A stretch of DNA of 64,000 bases from Botryococcus braunii (taxonomy: Eukaryota; Chlorophyta; Trebouxiophyceae), in assembly GCA_002005505.1 (NCBI GenBank), contig KV908492.1, positions 198,914 through 262,913 of the forward strand, in the 5' to 3' direction. Made by a program: the position numbers and the translations under genes. The notes under the pieces were generated by a model. That model was given only the letters and a program-made list of their open reading frames with translations. It did no database searches and was not told the DNA's origin. Below, piece after piece: positions 12,228-23,154 of the stretch (position 1 is its first letter; every line of letters starts with the position of its first letter).

Positions 12228-13251
12228 CTCGCGCCTTGGGCACATGCAGGAGTGGTGAAGACGCAAGCCATAGAGAAGGGTAGCCCAACTACAACCGGTC
12301 AGTCTTGGGTCCGCTTGCATTTACTTTTAAATTAAAAGTAAACAAAGTCTTTGTGTGGGAGTGGAGGAAACGTGCGTGGAGGGGGATGGTGGGGTACCGG
12401 ATGTTGGCTCCGTTGTAGCAGATCCAGGGTTAAGTTACGAATCAGGGCTTTTCAGCACTTTTCGGTTCCACATTTGGAGCTACAGTTTAGTAAGTATGCA
12501 TTTTCAATGTGGTGGGCTGGCTTTATTTGAGGCTTCACTCCTTGTTAGAGGCGAGGTTGGGCAGACGGGCCCGGCAATGCTATTTGTCTGATGGGGGACC
12601 GGGCTTAAAGCATGTGGGTTCGAGCGTGCCTAAGTGAAGGAACTCAGATTTTGGGGGCCTTTGGTTGCTTGCGCAATACTACGTTCAATAGTTAAAACCA
12701 GTAAAGTTCCAGTTTGCGCAACGAAAATATACTTACTTAGGGACTATTTAACGCTTTTGGCAAAGAGGGACACTTCGTAATGAGTCTGCGGACCAGCTGC
12801 AAACCCATTGCACTTATTTATTTGGCGGAGTGAAGGGGTTTTTGCATGGATAGCCGAAGACCCGACTTTCGCTATATCCCGATTTTCGTCGGGCACACAC
12901 ATTCAAACGTCCAGAACGTAACGTATTAATATTTTAATTTGTTATTATTCTTAAATACCAAAAGCTTGAATCAAGTGCTGCTCTACATTGGGGATGGCAG
13001 ACTCGTTTTAGGAGCGATGTCTTTGCCCAGTGTGGGCCGTTGAGCCATGCAACTTCCGATGCCGGACATTCTTTCGTATTATAAACTATTAATTTATTAT
13101 TGCTCTGCAAGTGGGGTGGCAAACTTTGGCATTGAGATTTCCGTATGCCGTCGAATCGGACATGGGGATGCTAGTTGCGTCAGGCGTCCGAAGGATTCTC
13201 ATTGTATTTCTGGTCATACCCTGGTTCCGTCTTGATTTTAAGTTTTGAAAA

Positions 13252-15786
13252 CTTCTAATTTGAGCACTCATTGAAGTATGTGCACCTCAAAATCCGGTTG
13301 CAAAGCGATACAAAAGCATTAAAGATGATGGAACGAAGCTCCGCATCAATAGTATTATATCTTCCCCATCTGCTTGTGTAGTGAAGTCAAACATCAATAA
13401 AACGTTTCAACAATGATAAATTTGGTAATCCATGTGAGGAAGGAGGTAGAAGATGGAGCAAAAAACCTACGTTTTTCAAGTGGTACTTTGTCCATCACAC
13501 CCCTACACCCCCTCCCTCCCTCCCTCCCTCTCTCTCCCCCCTCCGCTCTTGACCATACCATTACCCTTTTTGATTAAACCACCCTCTTCAGCTACAAAGA
13601 ATCTGCTCCCCCCCCCCCCTCCCCCTGTGCGCTACGTACGACTTTCTCCTTTGATGGCGGCTTTAGCTCCATTTGCATTCAATGCGTGAAGGCTGAATTG
13701 AAAAGCTAACTTAAATCACCTTCAGCTTGTCTTCTGCAACTTGCTGGCACTCTTGCTTCATGTGTTGAGGCATTTCCATTTCACGGCACGTGCTTGTTTG
13801 GTTAGATCCTAATCGACCTCTTTGGCCTGCTTCAATACATGTACTACATCGTGGCTAGATACTTCTACTTGTGCTGCAATGATTGGCTTGATCCTGCATG
13901 TTTCTTATATTGTTTGGTAGTACACCTCGTTGGCACCCATGAGGTGGCCTTTCTTTTAACATATCTGCAGTCTCATGCGCTATACCCTCGTCCATAAGAT
14001 GTCGCCTACTGGACCAGGGTCGGTCACCACCTGAATCATCATCACTTGATCTCCCCCGTGAATTGTCTAAGACCTTGTAGGGGCTGGTTTCCTTATCATG
14101 TTAATCGCGCTTGACGTTTAAGGTGTTGAAGACCCAGAGCTCTGGCGTGCTATATAGCCAAGACACCACTGCAAGCGCAACGACGTATATACGAGGATCC
14201 TCAAGGTAGTACATCCCAGCCTCCACACACACATGTGTTGAGTGCTGGACTTCAATAAGTAATGTGGGTACCCTGGGGTACCCCACGTGACGCACGGGCC
14301 CCATGACTATTTTTAAACCCTAGCTCCCCTACCCTTCTGTAAAAGGTTATGGGCAGTGGCGTATCCTGTAAGCAAGCAGACAGGTCGTAAGTTCGTGCCT
14401 CTCCAGCTACAGTCCTTGACGACTGTCTGCTCTTTAGACACATGCAACTGCATGGACAAGACTGGCATCCTTATGTGCCCAGTATCTTTCCAAACCAGTT
14501 CCGTTACATGTTGATCTGTCAATGAGCATCTACACACGGATAAGCTCCTGACGGCTGAAAGCAAGTACCTTCCTATACTCAATCAAGACTCCGTCCCTTA
14601 GCTGTTTGGGAGACTTGATTGTCCACTAAGATGGTTCACTTACAAACAAGCAATCAAACATGAACACATTACCAATACACACCCTGAGTCACCGCACCTG
14701 TAAGCAAGCAGACAGGTCGTAAGTTCGTGCCTCTCCAGCTACAGTCCTTGACGACTGTCTGCTCTTTAGACACATGCAACTGCATGGACAAGACTGGCAT
14801 CCTTATGTGCCCAGTATCTTTCCAAACCAGTTGCTCGACTATGCGGTGATCGCAGCTTTAATAGTCCTTTCACACTAACGCGTAATCTAAATCAGATTGT
14901 ACCTTGTGTTCGAAATAGACCTCATCCGAACGTGTCTTGAGGTACCTCATGTGGATAGTGGACGCGTATCCTAATAATGTACATTTGAAGATCACCTAAA
15001 GCACAAGGCATTCTATAATGTATGTTCACAACTCAACACCTTCACTCCTCCAAATAAATAAGTACAATCGATTTTTCAACCGCGGATTGCACCCCTTGAA
15101 AGGCGTTGCCCGGACCTGGCAGTACCATCACGTGTAGTCCACGTGGGCTGCTTCAGTTCAAAAGCTTAGCTCGATGCCCCGAAAAATCTCGCGCCTTAGG
15201 CACATGCAGGAGTGGTGAAGACGCAAGCCATAGAGAAGGGTAGCCCAACTACAACCGGTCAGTCTTGGGTCCGCTTGCATTTACTTTTAAATTAAAAGTA
15301 TACAAAGTCTTTGTGTGGGAGTGGAGGAAACGTGCGTGGAGGGGGATGTCGGGGTACCGGATGTTGGCTCCGTTGTAGCAGTTCCAAGGTTAAGTTACGA
15401 ATCACGGCTTTTCAGCACTTTTCGGTTCCACATTTGGAGCTACAGTTTAGTAAGTATGCATTTTCAATGTGGTGGGCTGGCTTTATTTGAGGCTTCACTC
15501 CTTGTTAGAGGCGAGGTTGGGCAGACGGGCCCGGCAATGCTATTTGTTTGATGGGGGACCGGGCTTAAAGCATGTGGGTTCGAGCGTGCCTAAGTGAAGG
15601 AACTCAGATTTTGGGGGCCTTTGGTTGCTTGCGCAATACTACGTTCAATAGTTAAAACCAGCAAAGTTCCAGTTTGCGCAACGAAAATATACTTACTTAG
15701 GGACTATTTAAAGCTTTTGGCAAAGGGGGACACTTCGTAATGAGTCTGCGGACCAGCTGCAAACCCATTGCACTTATTTATTTGGC
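13252..15786. repeat. Tandem unit, copy 3 (solo-LTR version, truncated)
   Basis: The third copy matches the others up to the LTR. It lacks the copia internal fragment and keeps 148 bp of original flank (15039-15186) that is missing from copies 1 and 2. It then rejoins the unit near 15187 and diverges abruptly at about 15786, where the leader of element D begins. Confidence 0.88.
14338..15038 (-). mobile_element. Solo LTR of family X with intact CCTTC target duplication
   Basis: A 701-bp LTR flanked by CCTTC on both sides (14333-14337 and 15039-15043). It has no polypurine tract or internal sequence, the classic product of LTR-LTR recombination. It also defines the ancestral insertion site for copies 1 and 2. 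Confidence 0.94.
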
Positions 15787-17522
15787 GCAGTGTAAGGCAG
15801 TCTGGATAGATGCCCGGTACCCCTGGGACCAGCCCACAAAGTACAAAGTTGTACCGTAACTTGAATCAGTTGAGCTTTGTCTGCATGTAGGACTGGGTAT
15901 ACCCCTTTAGGAGGGGCTTGATTACATTCCGTTTGTCGCAGGAGTGGACAGCAGAAGCATCAGCACCAACCGTTTGAAGTGAAACCATACTTTAGGAAAG
16001 TTCAGTTTATAGCACATCATCGTCTGTACTGCACAGTTAGTTGTGACAATTTGATTGATTACAGCACTTGCTGTCTGTTTGTGTTGATCTTAAAAATACT
16101 ATAGACCATACTTTGCAAATCGCGATTGCTTGATTGTTTCTTTATCGAAGGTTCTGTAGCACCAAAGATCCCGACAGTTTGATACGAATCTACAGAGATA
16201 CAGCGGTATATGATCTGAGAGTCCGAAGAATTTATTGTAATAATTGTAAAAGCAGAATTAAAGTACTTTAGTGTTCTTTATCTTTGCTATTTGGGAGGTC
16301 CAAGGTTGCGCTTCAGTACCTCAATACATAGAATTGGGTATGCCCCTTTAGGAGGGGCCTGATTCCTTTCCTTTTGTTGCAGGTACCAGCAGCACACCAA
16401 CAGCATTAATTGTCAGCAGTAATACTACACATTAGGCATAAATCTGTTTACAGCATAAAACCACCTGTACTGCCAAGTTAGTTGAAGCAATATCAATACT
16501 TTGAGCAATTGATTTCTGGTTGACTGATTTTTATATTCATCCAAGAAGGTACAGAGTCCAATCGCGATTGCCTCACTGTTTCTTTAACGTCGTTCTTGCA
16601 GCGCCATTGTAACACAAATCTGTAAGAAACACATTGTAAATTGACCTGAGCGTTTCAAGAAGTGATTGCTAATATATTAGAAGAGGTATCATAGTACTTC
16701 TGGGTTACCTGCATTTTGTTACTAGTAAAGTCCAAAGTTGGGGTGCATCGCCTTTGTGCATAGAATTGGGTATACCCCTTAGGAGGGGTCTGATTACTTT
16801 CCGTTTGCCACAGGTACTAAAATCAAAGCTACAGCAACGATAATCAGCCGTGAAACAGTATTGTAGGAATAGACCAGTTTATAGCGCATCATCAATTGTA
16901 CTGCCTAGACAGTTGTAGCAATTGGGAAACCTTGAGCACTTGAAATCTGTTTGCTTGCTTGTTACAAACTATTGAGTAAGAGTAATTTACCACCGCGTTT
17001 GCCTTTTTGTTTCTTTATCGAAGTTCCTGCAGTCTCAAAGAACGCGGTAATCTGAATCATTACGGTGGGAATATTTGACGCTACGATCTGGCAACCGATA
17101 AGTGGTGAGTACTGTGCTGTTTTAACAAGAATCAGAGTATACTTGTATGTGTTGCAAATAATATTAGAAAGTTCCAAAGGAGCGGCACATCGTTAGTGGA
17201 ACCTTGAGTTACCGCATTAGAGGAAGTACCTATCATTGAACTGCTTGTAATTGAAAGTAAATAGCAAGGATAAATTGAGGAACGCCTTGTTTGGGTGAAA
17301 ATTTTGGTTTGCACCTGAGAAATTGAAGTTGTGGGTACACCCCATTAGGAGGGGTCTGACTACACCACTGTTGTTTGAGCAGGTACCCTACAGCCCTCAA
17401 CACCACACCAGCCACTACAGTCTACAGTAAGTAAAGGCAACCGCCGTATCGAAACTTCACGAGCCTCATCTCTAAGTGTGTGTTAGGCCCATCTAGGAGG
17501 TAGGACCACAGCAAACACTGAC
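15787..17522 (+). repeat. Repeated leader upstream of element D
   Basis: Diverged tandem repeats with period about 432-441 bp, then 565 bp. Each contains a GGGTAYRCCCC...AGGAGGGG hairpin core (starts 15895, 16336, 16768, 17333). A branch-site-like CTGAY and a pyrimidine tract follow, ending in CAGG near 15942, 16383, 16814 and 17383. Between them recur a TATAGCRCATCATC-type segment and a CGATTGC...TTTCTTTATCGAAG segment. No open frame is found; this is probably the element's 5' LTR/leader. Confidence 0.7.
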
Positions 17523-20500
17523 ATGGCAGATGCGCAAGCCCCTGTTCGTTTGGAATTTTTCTATGGAAGGCCCACTGAGGATCCATTTCAGTGGCTGGAA
17601 TCGTTTGAGCTGTTCATAGAGGTTAATCGGGTGGAAGGCGATCGGGTATTGAGATTTGTTAAGCATGCAATGAGGGAAGAGGCCTATACTTGGTTCTGAG
17701 CAAATCAGGATGACATATTAGATTGGGAAGATTGTAAAGAGGCCTTTCGCGAACGGTTCGGCCTTGATGAAGATACACTCATGTCCAAAGTTGATTCTTG
17801 CATGCAGCAACCCAACGAAAATGTACGAAGTTATGCTGACAGATTTAGAAAACTGATGGGATACCTGCAGAATCCATTACCAGTCAGGATGGTTACAAAA
17901 TTATTTGTGAAAGGAGTAGTCCCCAACCTTAAGGAGAGGGTACAAATGACATACCCAGGCAATGGAGCTTTGGCGGAGATTATACGGTTGGCTGCCAACT
18001 ATGAGCAGACCTTTGGACATGCCCCAATAGGAGGTATGTACCTTAATGAAAATACAGAAGTGCCGATGCGCGAGAGGACTGAGCAATGGAATCGCCGCGC
18101 CAATGACAATGTGGATCAGCGCGCAGCACGCCTGCCGCCGCAGCAGAATCAGAGAGAGAACAATAGAGATAATAGAGACAACAGAAATTGGCAGCGTCAG
18201 CGAGACTTTCCGGAGCGACGCAACCAGCAGCAAGCAGCACCGCCTGGACAAACTGCACCAATCAACCCACCAAGGGAGGCACCTGCGCTACCTCCAGCTA
18301 ATGAAATTGACACCCTCACAAAGGCGATGGAGAGATTGAGAATTCAAATTGCAGAATTGCAGAGGCCCCCGCCAGCTGCTAATTTCACTCAATTTCAAGA
18401 GGATCGGACCATGGAAGATCAGCCCCAGGCCAGAATAATGTATGATGGGTTTACAGACCCATTCCCGGTATACCCTATATATGCTACTAAGAGGCCTGCA
18501 GAAAGTCCACCCGAAGCAGACCCCGCGCCGCTACGCCGTCGTCCCAACAATCTGGAGCAAACTACAGTGGACCCAAGGAACCCACCTAGGCCTGCTGCCC
18601 CATGGCCTACGCCAGCCCAACATCAACCACATGAACCAAGAACTCCAGCCGCACCTCCGCCAGTACCTGCAAGAGGGCCAGCAGCGCGCCCTCCAGTGGA
18701 CCTAGGGGGACTGCCACCCCTACCTCATGTAGCTCGTCCCGCCGCGAATAGAAGACCAGGAACTATCGCGCCGGCCACCACGGAGCCTATTCAACAAATA
18801 AAAGGTCTGCCTATGAAGCTTAGCGTGCAATCCTATTTGAACCATATTAGTGCAGAAGAACTTCAGAGGTCCATCCAGGAGCTCCAGGAGTCACGCCGCC
18901 ATTTCCTTCAAGCCCGACAGAATAACCCACCACGACCTAGAGAGGTGGAAGCTGAAATGGTAGTGCTTTCCAGTGACACCTCAGAAGGTCTCTCAGCCAG
19001 CGACTCGCCCGAGGGGACGCCACAGCAGCCCCCTCAATTGAGCCTACAAAGGCACCTTGTAAACACTACTGTAGCTACTGTCCCTCCTATTATTAATGAC
19101 TTGGTGTTTGAGGATGGAATCATTGACACTGGTGCCACAAACACCATGATTTCACAGTCAGCCGCGCGACAATTGAACTTGATGGACCAGACTGAGCCTT
19201 CACGCCTTAGATATTCTTGTGCAGATAGTAAAATGTCCACTCCATGGGGTATTATTCGCAAGTTACCTTGGGGAGTGGAAGGTTTAGTAATTCCTATTGA
19301 CGTATTTGTTAGTGGGGCAACTTCGTACGATGTACTCTTAGGGACTGATTGGTTAACTCAAGCCCACGCTGAAATAAGCTTCGCCAAGCAAGAGATGTCT
19401 TTTCGAATAGAACCACAAATCATGGGAAGGGTTCCCATCACTGTTATGCCTGCTAGCAAGAGTAGTAATCGATACTGTGTTGCTCGCCTCCCTGAGTTAG
19501 ACCTTGGCGGTCCCGCGGGGCCTCCTGCGGGCCTGGGGGTACCAGGGGTACCCGATCTACTGGACGATAATATGAACGACGGAGATGACATACCAGGAGA
19601 ATTAGAGGAAGACATGGACCGTAATGCCGCAAGTGATGAAGAAATAGAGAGTACTGATCAATCTGAGGAAGAGTATTCGGGGGACGAGGAGGTCACCTCG
19701 TCCGAATCCGAAGTGGAGATCTTCAATGCCCTTGTTAGAGACGAGGGGGAGGAACTCATGTTTGCTGCACATTCCTACTTAACTGAGGACTGGATGTTGG
19801 AAGTTAATATTTTTAAAGAGATAGAAGTTCAGTGGGGTCCCTTTGATATTGACGCATGTTGTGATGCCCAAGGCTACAACTCTCAACTTCCTTTGTATTG
19901 GTCTAGCGAAACCGACTGCTTAATGCAAGACTGGACCCACATGAGTGTATATTGCAACCCTCCTTTTTCTTTAATTACTAGCATAGTTGAACATTGCCTT
20001 GCATGCTTCACGGCGAGTCCCTTCACCACTAGTGCCGTACTTGTTCTCCCATGGTGGCCTTCTGCCCCTTGGTTTCCAACGGTTATTGAGCAATTCGAAG
20101 TTATTAGGCAGTTCCCTCCTGGAGTACAGCTGTTCACAGCTCTTGGAGAGGGTCCAGCAGGTCCCCGGTGTCGTATTGGCCCGACTAGATGGCCTGTCAT
20201 AATTGTGCGAATACCCACTTCACTTAGAAAGGAAGATCCTGGTATGCAGAGGTTGAGAGAGATAACAAATACTGAAAAGATGAAACAGGACCCCGATCCC
20301 ATGTTAAAAATCACCACCGGGATGCGAAAATTGGGTCCTAAGAGAGAAGAAGAGATTGAGAGATTAGTACAGGAGTATAAGGATGTATTTACCCCAGGTA
20401 TACTACAAGAAAGAACCACCTTAATGCACCACCGCATAGACACTGGGGATGCGGTCCCCATTAAAACACGCCCTTATCGCTTGTCCAGTTCGGAGGATCA

Positions 20501-21781
20501 GGTGATCGAGGAAGAAGTTCACAAAATGCTAGAGGCTGGAGTGATAGTGCCTTCCAGCTCTCCTTGGTCTAGTTCGCCTGTGTTAGTAGGCAAGCCGGAT
20601 GGCTCTGTCCGGTTTTGTATTGACTACCGTCCGTTAAATGCAGTTACCAGACGGGACAATTACCCCATGCCTAGGATAGATGAGACCCTAGATTCCTTAG
20701 GTCAGGGGGTGGAATACTTGAGTAAGATTGATTGCAAGTCAGCCTTCTGGTTGATACCAGTAGCCCCAGAGGACCGTGCAAAGACCGCTTTTACCACCAA
20801 AGAAGGTTTATTCGAGTTTGTATCAATGCCGTTCGGCTTGCGTAACGCCCCAGCTACGCTTCAGAGATTTGTTAACACTCTATTGCAAGACTTAATAGGC
20901 AAGTGTTGTGTCATTTATATAGATGATTGTTTGGTATACAGCCGCACATTTGAGGACCACCTCACTCATTTGAAATTAGTGCTTGAACGCTTCCGTGCGG
21001 TGGGCTTTAGAGCCAACCCAGCCAAGTGTGAGTTATGTTGCATGAAGTGTTGTACTTAGGATACATTATTACGCCCCAAGGCATAAAGCCCAACCCTTCC
21101 AAGGTTGAGGCAGTTCTCAACGCAGCACCGCCAACGAATGTGACCGAAGTCGGGTCCTTTTTGGGACTTGCAAACTACTACAGGAGATTTCTGCACAACA
21201 TGGCCGCCATATCTGCCCCTTTGACGCGGCTTACGAAAAAGGGGACTGTTTTCAACTGGACCACTGACTGCCAAGCCGCTTTTGAAGCCATCAAGGCTAT
21301 GCTAGTGGATGCGCCGCTTCTACGATACCCCAACTTCAGCAAGAAATTCACCCTATACACTGATTAGCAGCCCGGAGCCGCCGCCGCCATTCTGGGCCAG
21401 GAGCTCGAGGATGGTGACCATGTGATCGCATACGCCAGCAAAACTTTACAAGGAGCAGAGCTCAACTACTCTCCAACGGATGGGGAGCTGCTTGCCATAG
21501 TGTGGGCCGTGAAGCTATTCCGCCCCTACCTCTATGGAGTTCAATTTACTATAGTAACAGACCACAAAGCTTTGAAGTGGTTACTCACCCCACGCAATTT
21601 GTCCGGCAAACTAGCACGATACGCCATCGAACTACAAGAATATGACTTTGACATCCAGCACCGCTCGGGGACCTTGCATGGGAATGTGGACTGCCTTTCT
21701 CGTCTACGCCTATTGCCGCCCCCTGGAGAAGACTACAGTGAAGAGCCGCCGCCGCCGCCGCTAGAAGAAGAAAAATATTGA
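17523..21781 (+). pseudogene. Element D gypsy gag-protease-methyltransferase-RT-RNase H
   Basis: A long gypsy polyprotein. From ATG 17523 the frame meets a TGA at 17697 within gag, then is open from 17700 to 21059. Gag is followed by an Arg/Asn/Gln- and Pro-rich linker with no visible zinc knuckle. The protease is IIDTGATNTM (about 19120). An acidic segment precedes a Dam-like methyltransferase domain (19790-20220). RT has the FCIDYRPLN and YIDD boxes (about 20915). A frameshift near 21031 moves to a second frame; a TAG at 21365 then lies in RNase H. The RNase H continues (DHKALKWLL, RSGTLHGNVDCLSR) to a stop at 21781. Three lesions make it a pseudogene. Confidence 0.9.
19790..20220 (+). other. 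Dam-like N6-adenine methyltransferase domain within the D polyprotein
   Basis: Counting from the codon at 17781, residues about 670-813 contain FDIDACCD (688-695), then CNPPFSLI with the NPPF box at 726-729, and a hydrophobic VLVLPWW strand. (D/N)PP(Y/F) is the catalytic motif of adenine-N6 methyltransferases, and the FD(V/I)DA-C start resembles phage/retroelement Dam-family enzymes. It lies between the protease and RT, a position ordinary gypsy elements leave as a short linker. Family assignment is by motif recognition only. Confidence 0.72.
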
Positions 21782-21788
21782 GGACCAC

Positions 21789-22512
21789 ATGCACTGCTGC
21801 TACACCATGACCCTTGACAAAGAGAACATGCCGCCCGTTGAAGACAGAATGGACTTGGACCAGCCCTACTTGCCGCCTACTCAAGACGCCACGCAACATG
21901 AAGAGATGATAGTACCACAACCTTTACGCCGACATTCGGAGACAAGGGTTGAACCCCCCACCATTTCGGGACCTGCCGCTACCTCCGGAGACTTTATCTG
22001 GCCATTCTGCCGCCCTGGTCAGCCAAGAACCTATGACTACACCGCGTACGCGTATTGACAGCCCGCCGCTTATGGAAGATGTACCGTGCCAAGTATGCAC
22101 GGGAAGAGATGATGAGGAGACCATGTTACTATGTGACCACGGATACCACATCGACTGTTTGGAGCCTGCATTGGCCCGGGTACCCAGGGGACCCTGGCTA
22201 TGCCCTTTATGTGACCAGATTGCAGATGCCGTCCCCTCTCGTGACATTGTGGACGATGAAGAAGTACTTGACTACCTAGCCGCCGACAAACGACACCGAC
22301 CTGGGACAAGCCGCAAGGATGCTAAGCGAATAGCACGCCGGGCCCAAAACTACTATTTTGCCGCCGAAGAATTCCCTTTTGAATGGAGGACCAGCAACTG
22401 GCCACCTGTACGAAAGGCCACCAGAGGATTTGGTTCACGAACCGTACCATGGTACGAGGACCGACTTGACATTGTTAAGGAGTACTACGACGACAGCACG
22501 CTTGTTTCCTAA
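21789..22512 (+). pseudogene. Element D PHD/RING-like finger and truncated integrase start
   Basis: After the RNase H stop, one frame (21789-22058) and then another (about 21949-22512) carry protein-like sequence. The second holds CQVC ... LLCDHGYHIDCL ... GPWLCPLC (22087-22215), a Cys/His zinc finger between PHD and RING types; the third pair reads C-x-H rather than CxxC. Downstream residues RIARRAQNYYF ... RTVPWYEDRLDIVKEYYDD resemble the segment just before the integrase HHCC finger. The frame then stops, so the catalytic integrase core is absent. The finger therefore seems to be an N-terminal addition to integrase, not a host gene. Confidence 0.7.
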
Positions 22513-23154
22513 AATTCTAAAGGAAAAACCTGGAAGGAATCGATACATACCGTTGGGAAGTACCATCCCAGCCAACACTAAAAGGACTAAAGGAAATGAT
22601 TAGAAAAGGAATAGTATTGCACGCATTGAAAAGGTTTAAAGTAAGTTATACCACTACCGGTAGAGTGCTGAAGGTCGCATCCTTCCTACGAAGAAAGACC
22701 ATGAATGAGAAGAAGCTTGCTTCAAAGGAGTTGAGCCAAAGCAGTATCTTGAGGGAATGTTGGAGTTTGGAATTGGATGGCATATGTAAGCGAAGAGCAA
22801 TTCAGCCCCGCGCATCTATACTCATGGACCAAGGGTCCCGGATGAACAATGGTGATGCCGCAAATGCGGTGCATTCTGAATCACCTTCTCAACGCGCAGC
22901 AATTGACAACGATACCTACAAAATACCATGCAGCAAGGACGAAGTACTAGGAGCTGTTCAAGGAACAATGAGCCAGGACCAAGCGTGCCGCATGCAGCCG
23001 ACACAATCGAAGTCGTTCTACTATCATGGATATCTTAACAAGGAATATGCAATACCTCGGCGCATCCGAGCAATAATCTGGCTGGACCAATTGAATTTGG
23101 AGGGTTTGGAAGCCCAAAGATGGAGCAACGATGTCACACCGGCTCTAGTCCCGA
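22513..23154. other. Decayed 3' part of element D, no recognisable gene
   Basis: A 202-codon open frame at 22596-23204 exists, but I recognise no domain in it and it runs into the repeat starting at 23155. Other frames contain many stops. Probably degenerate integrase/3' sequence. Confidence 0.5.

Larger units (their letters stand above)
9590..13251. repeat. Tandem 3.66-kb unit, copy 2
   Basis: The uninterrupted copy, 3662 bp. It preserves the pre-insertion site of G1 within the copia fragment and carries only scattered substitutions against copy 1. Confidence 0.92.
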
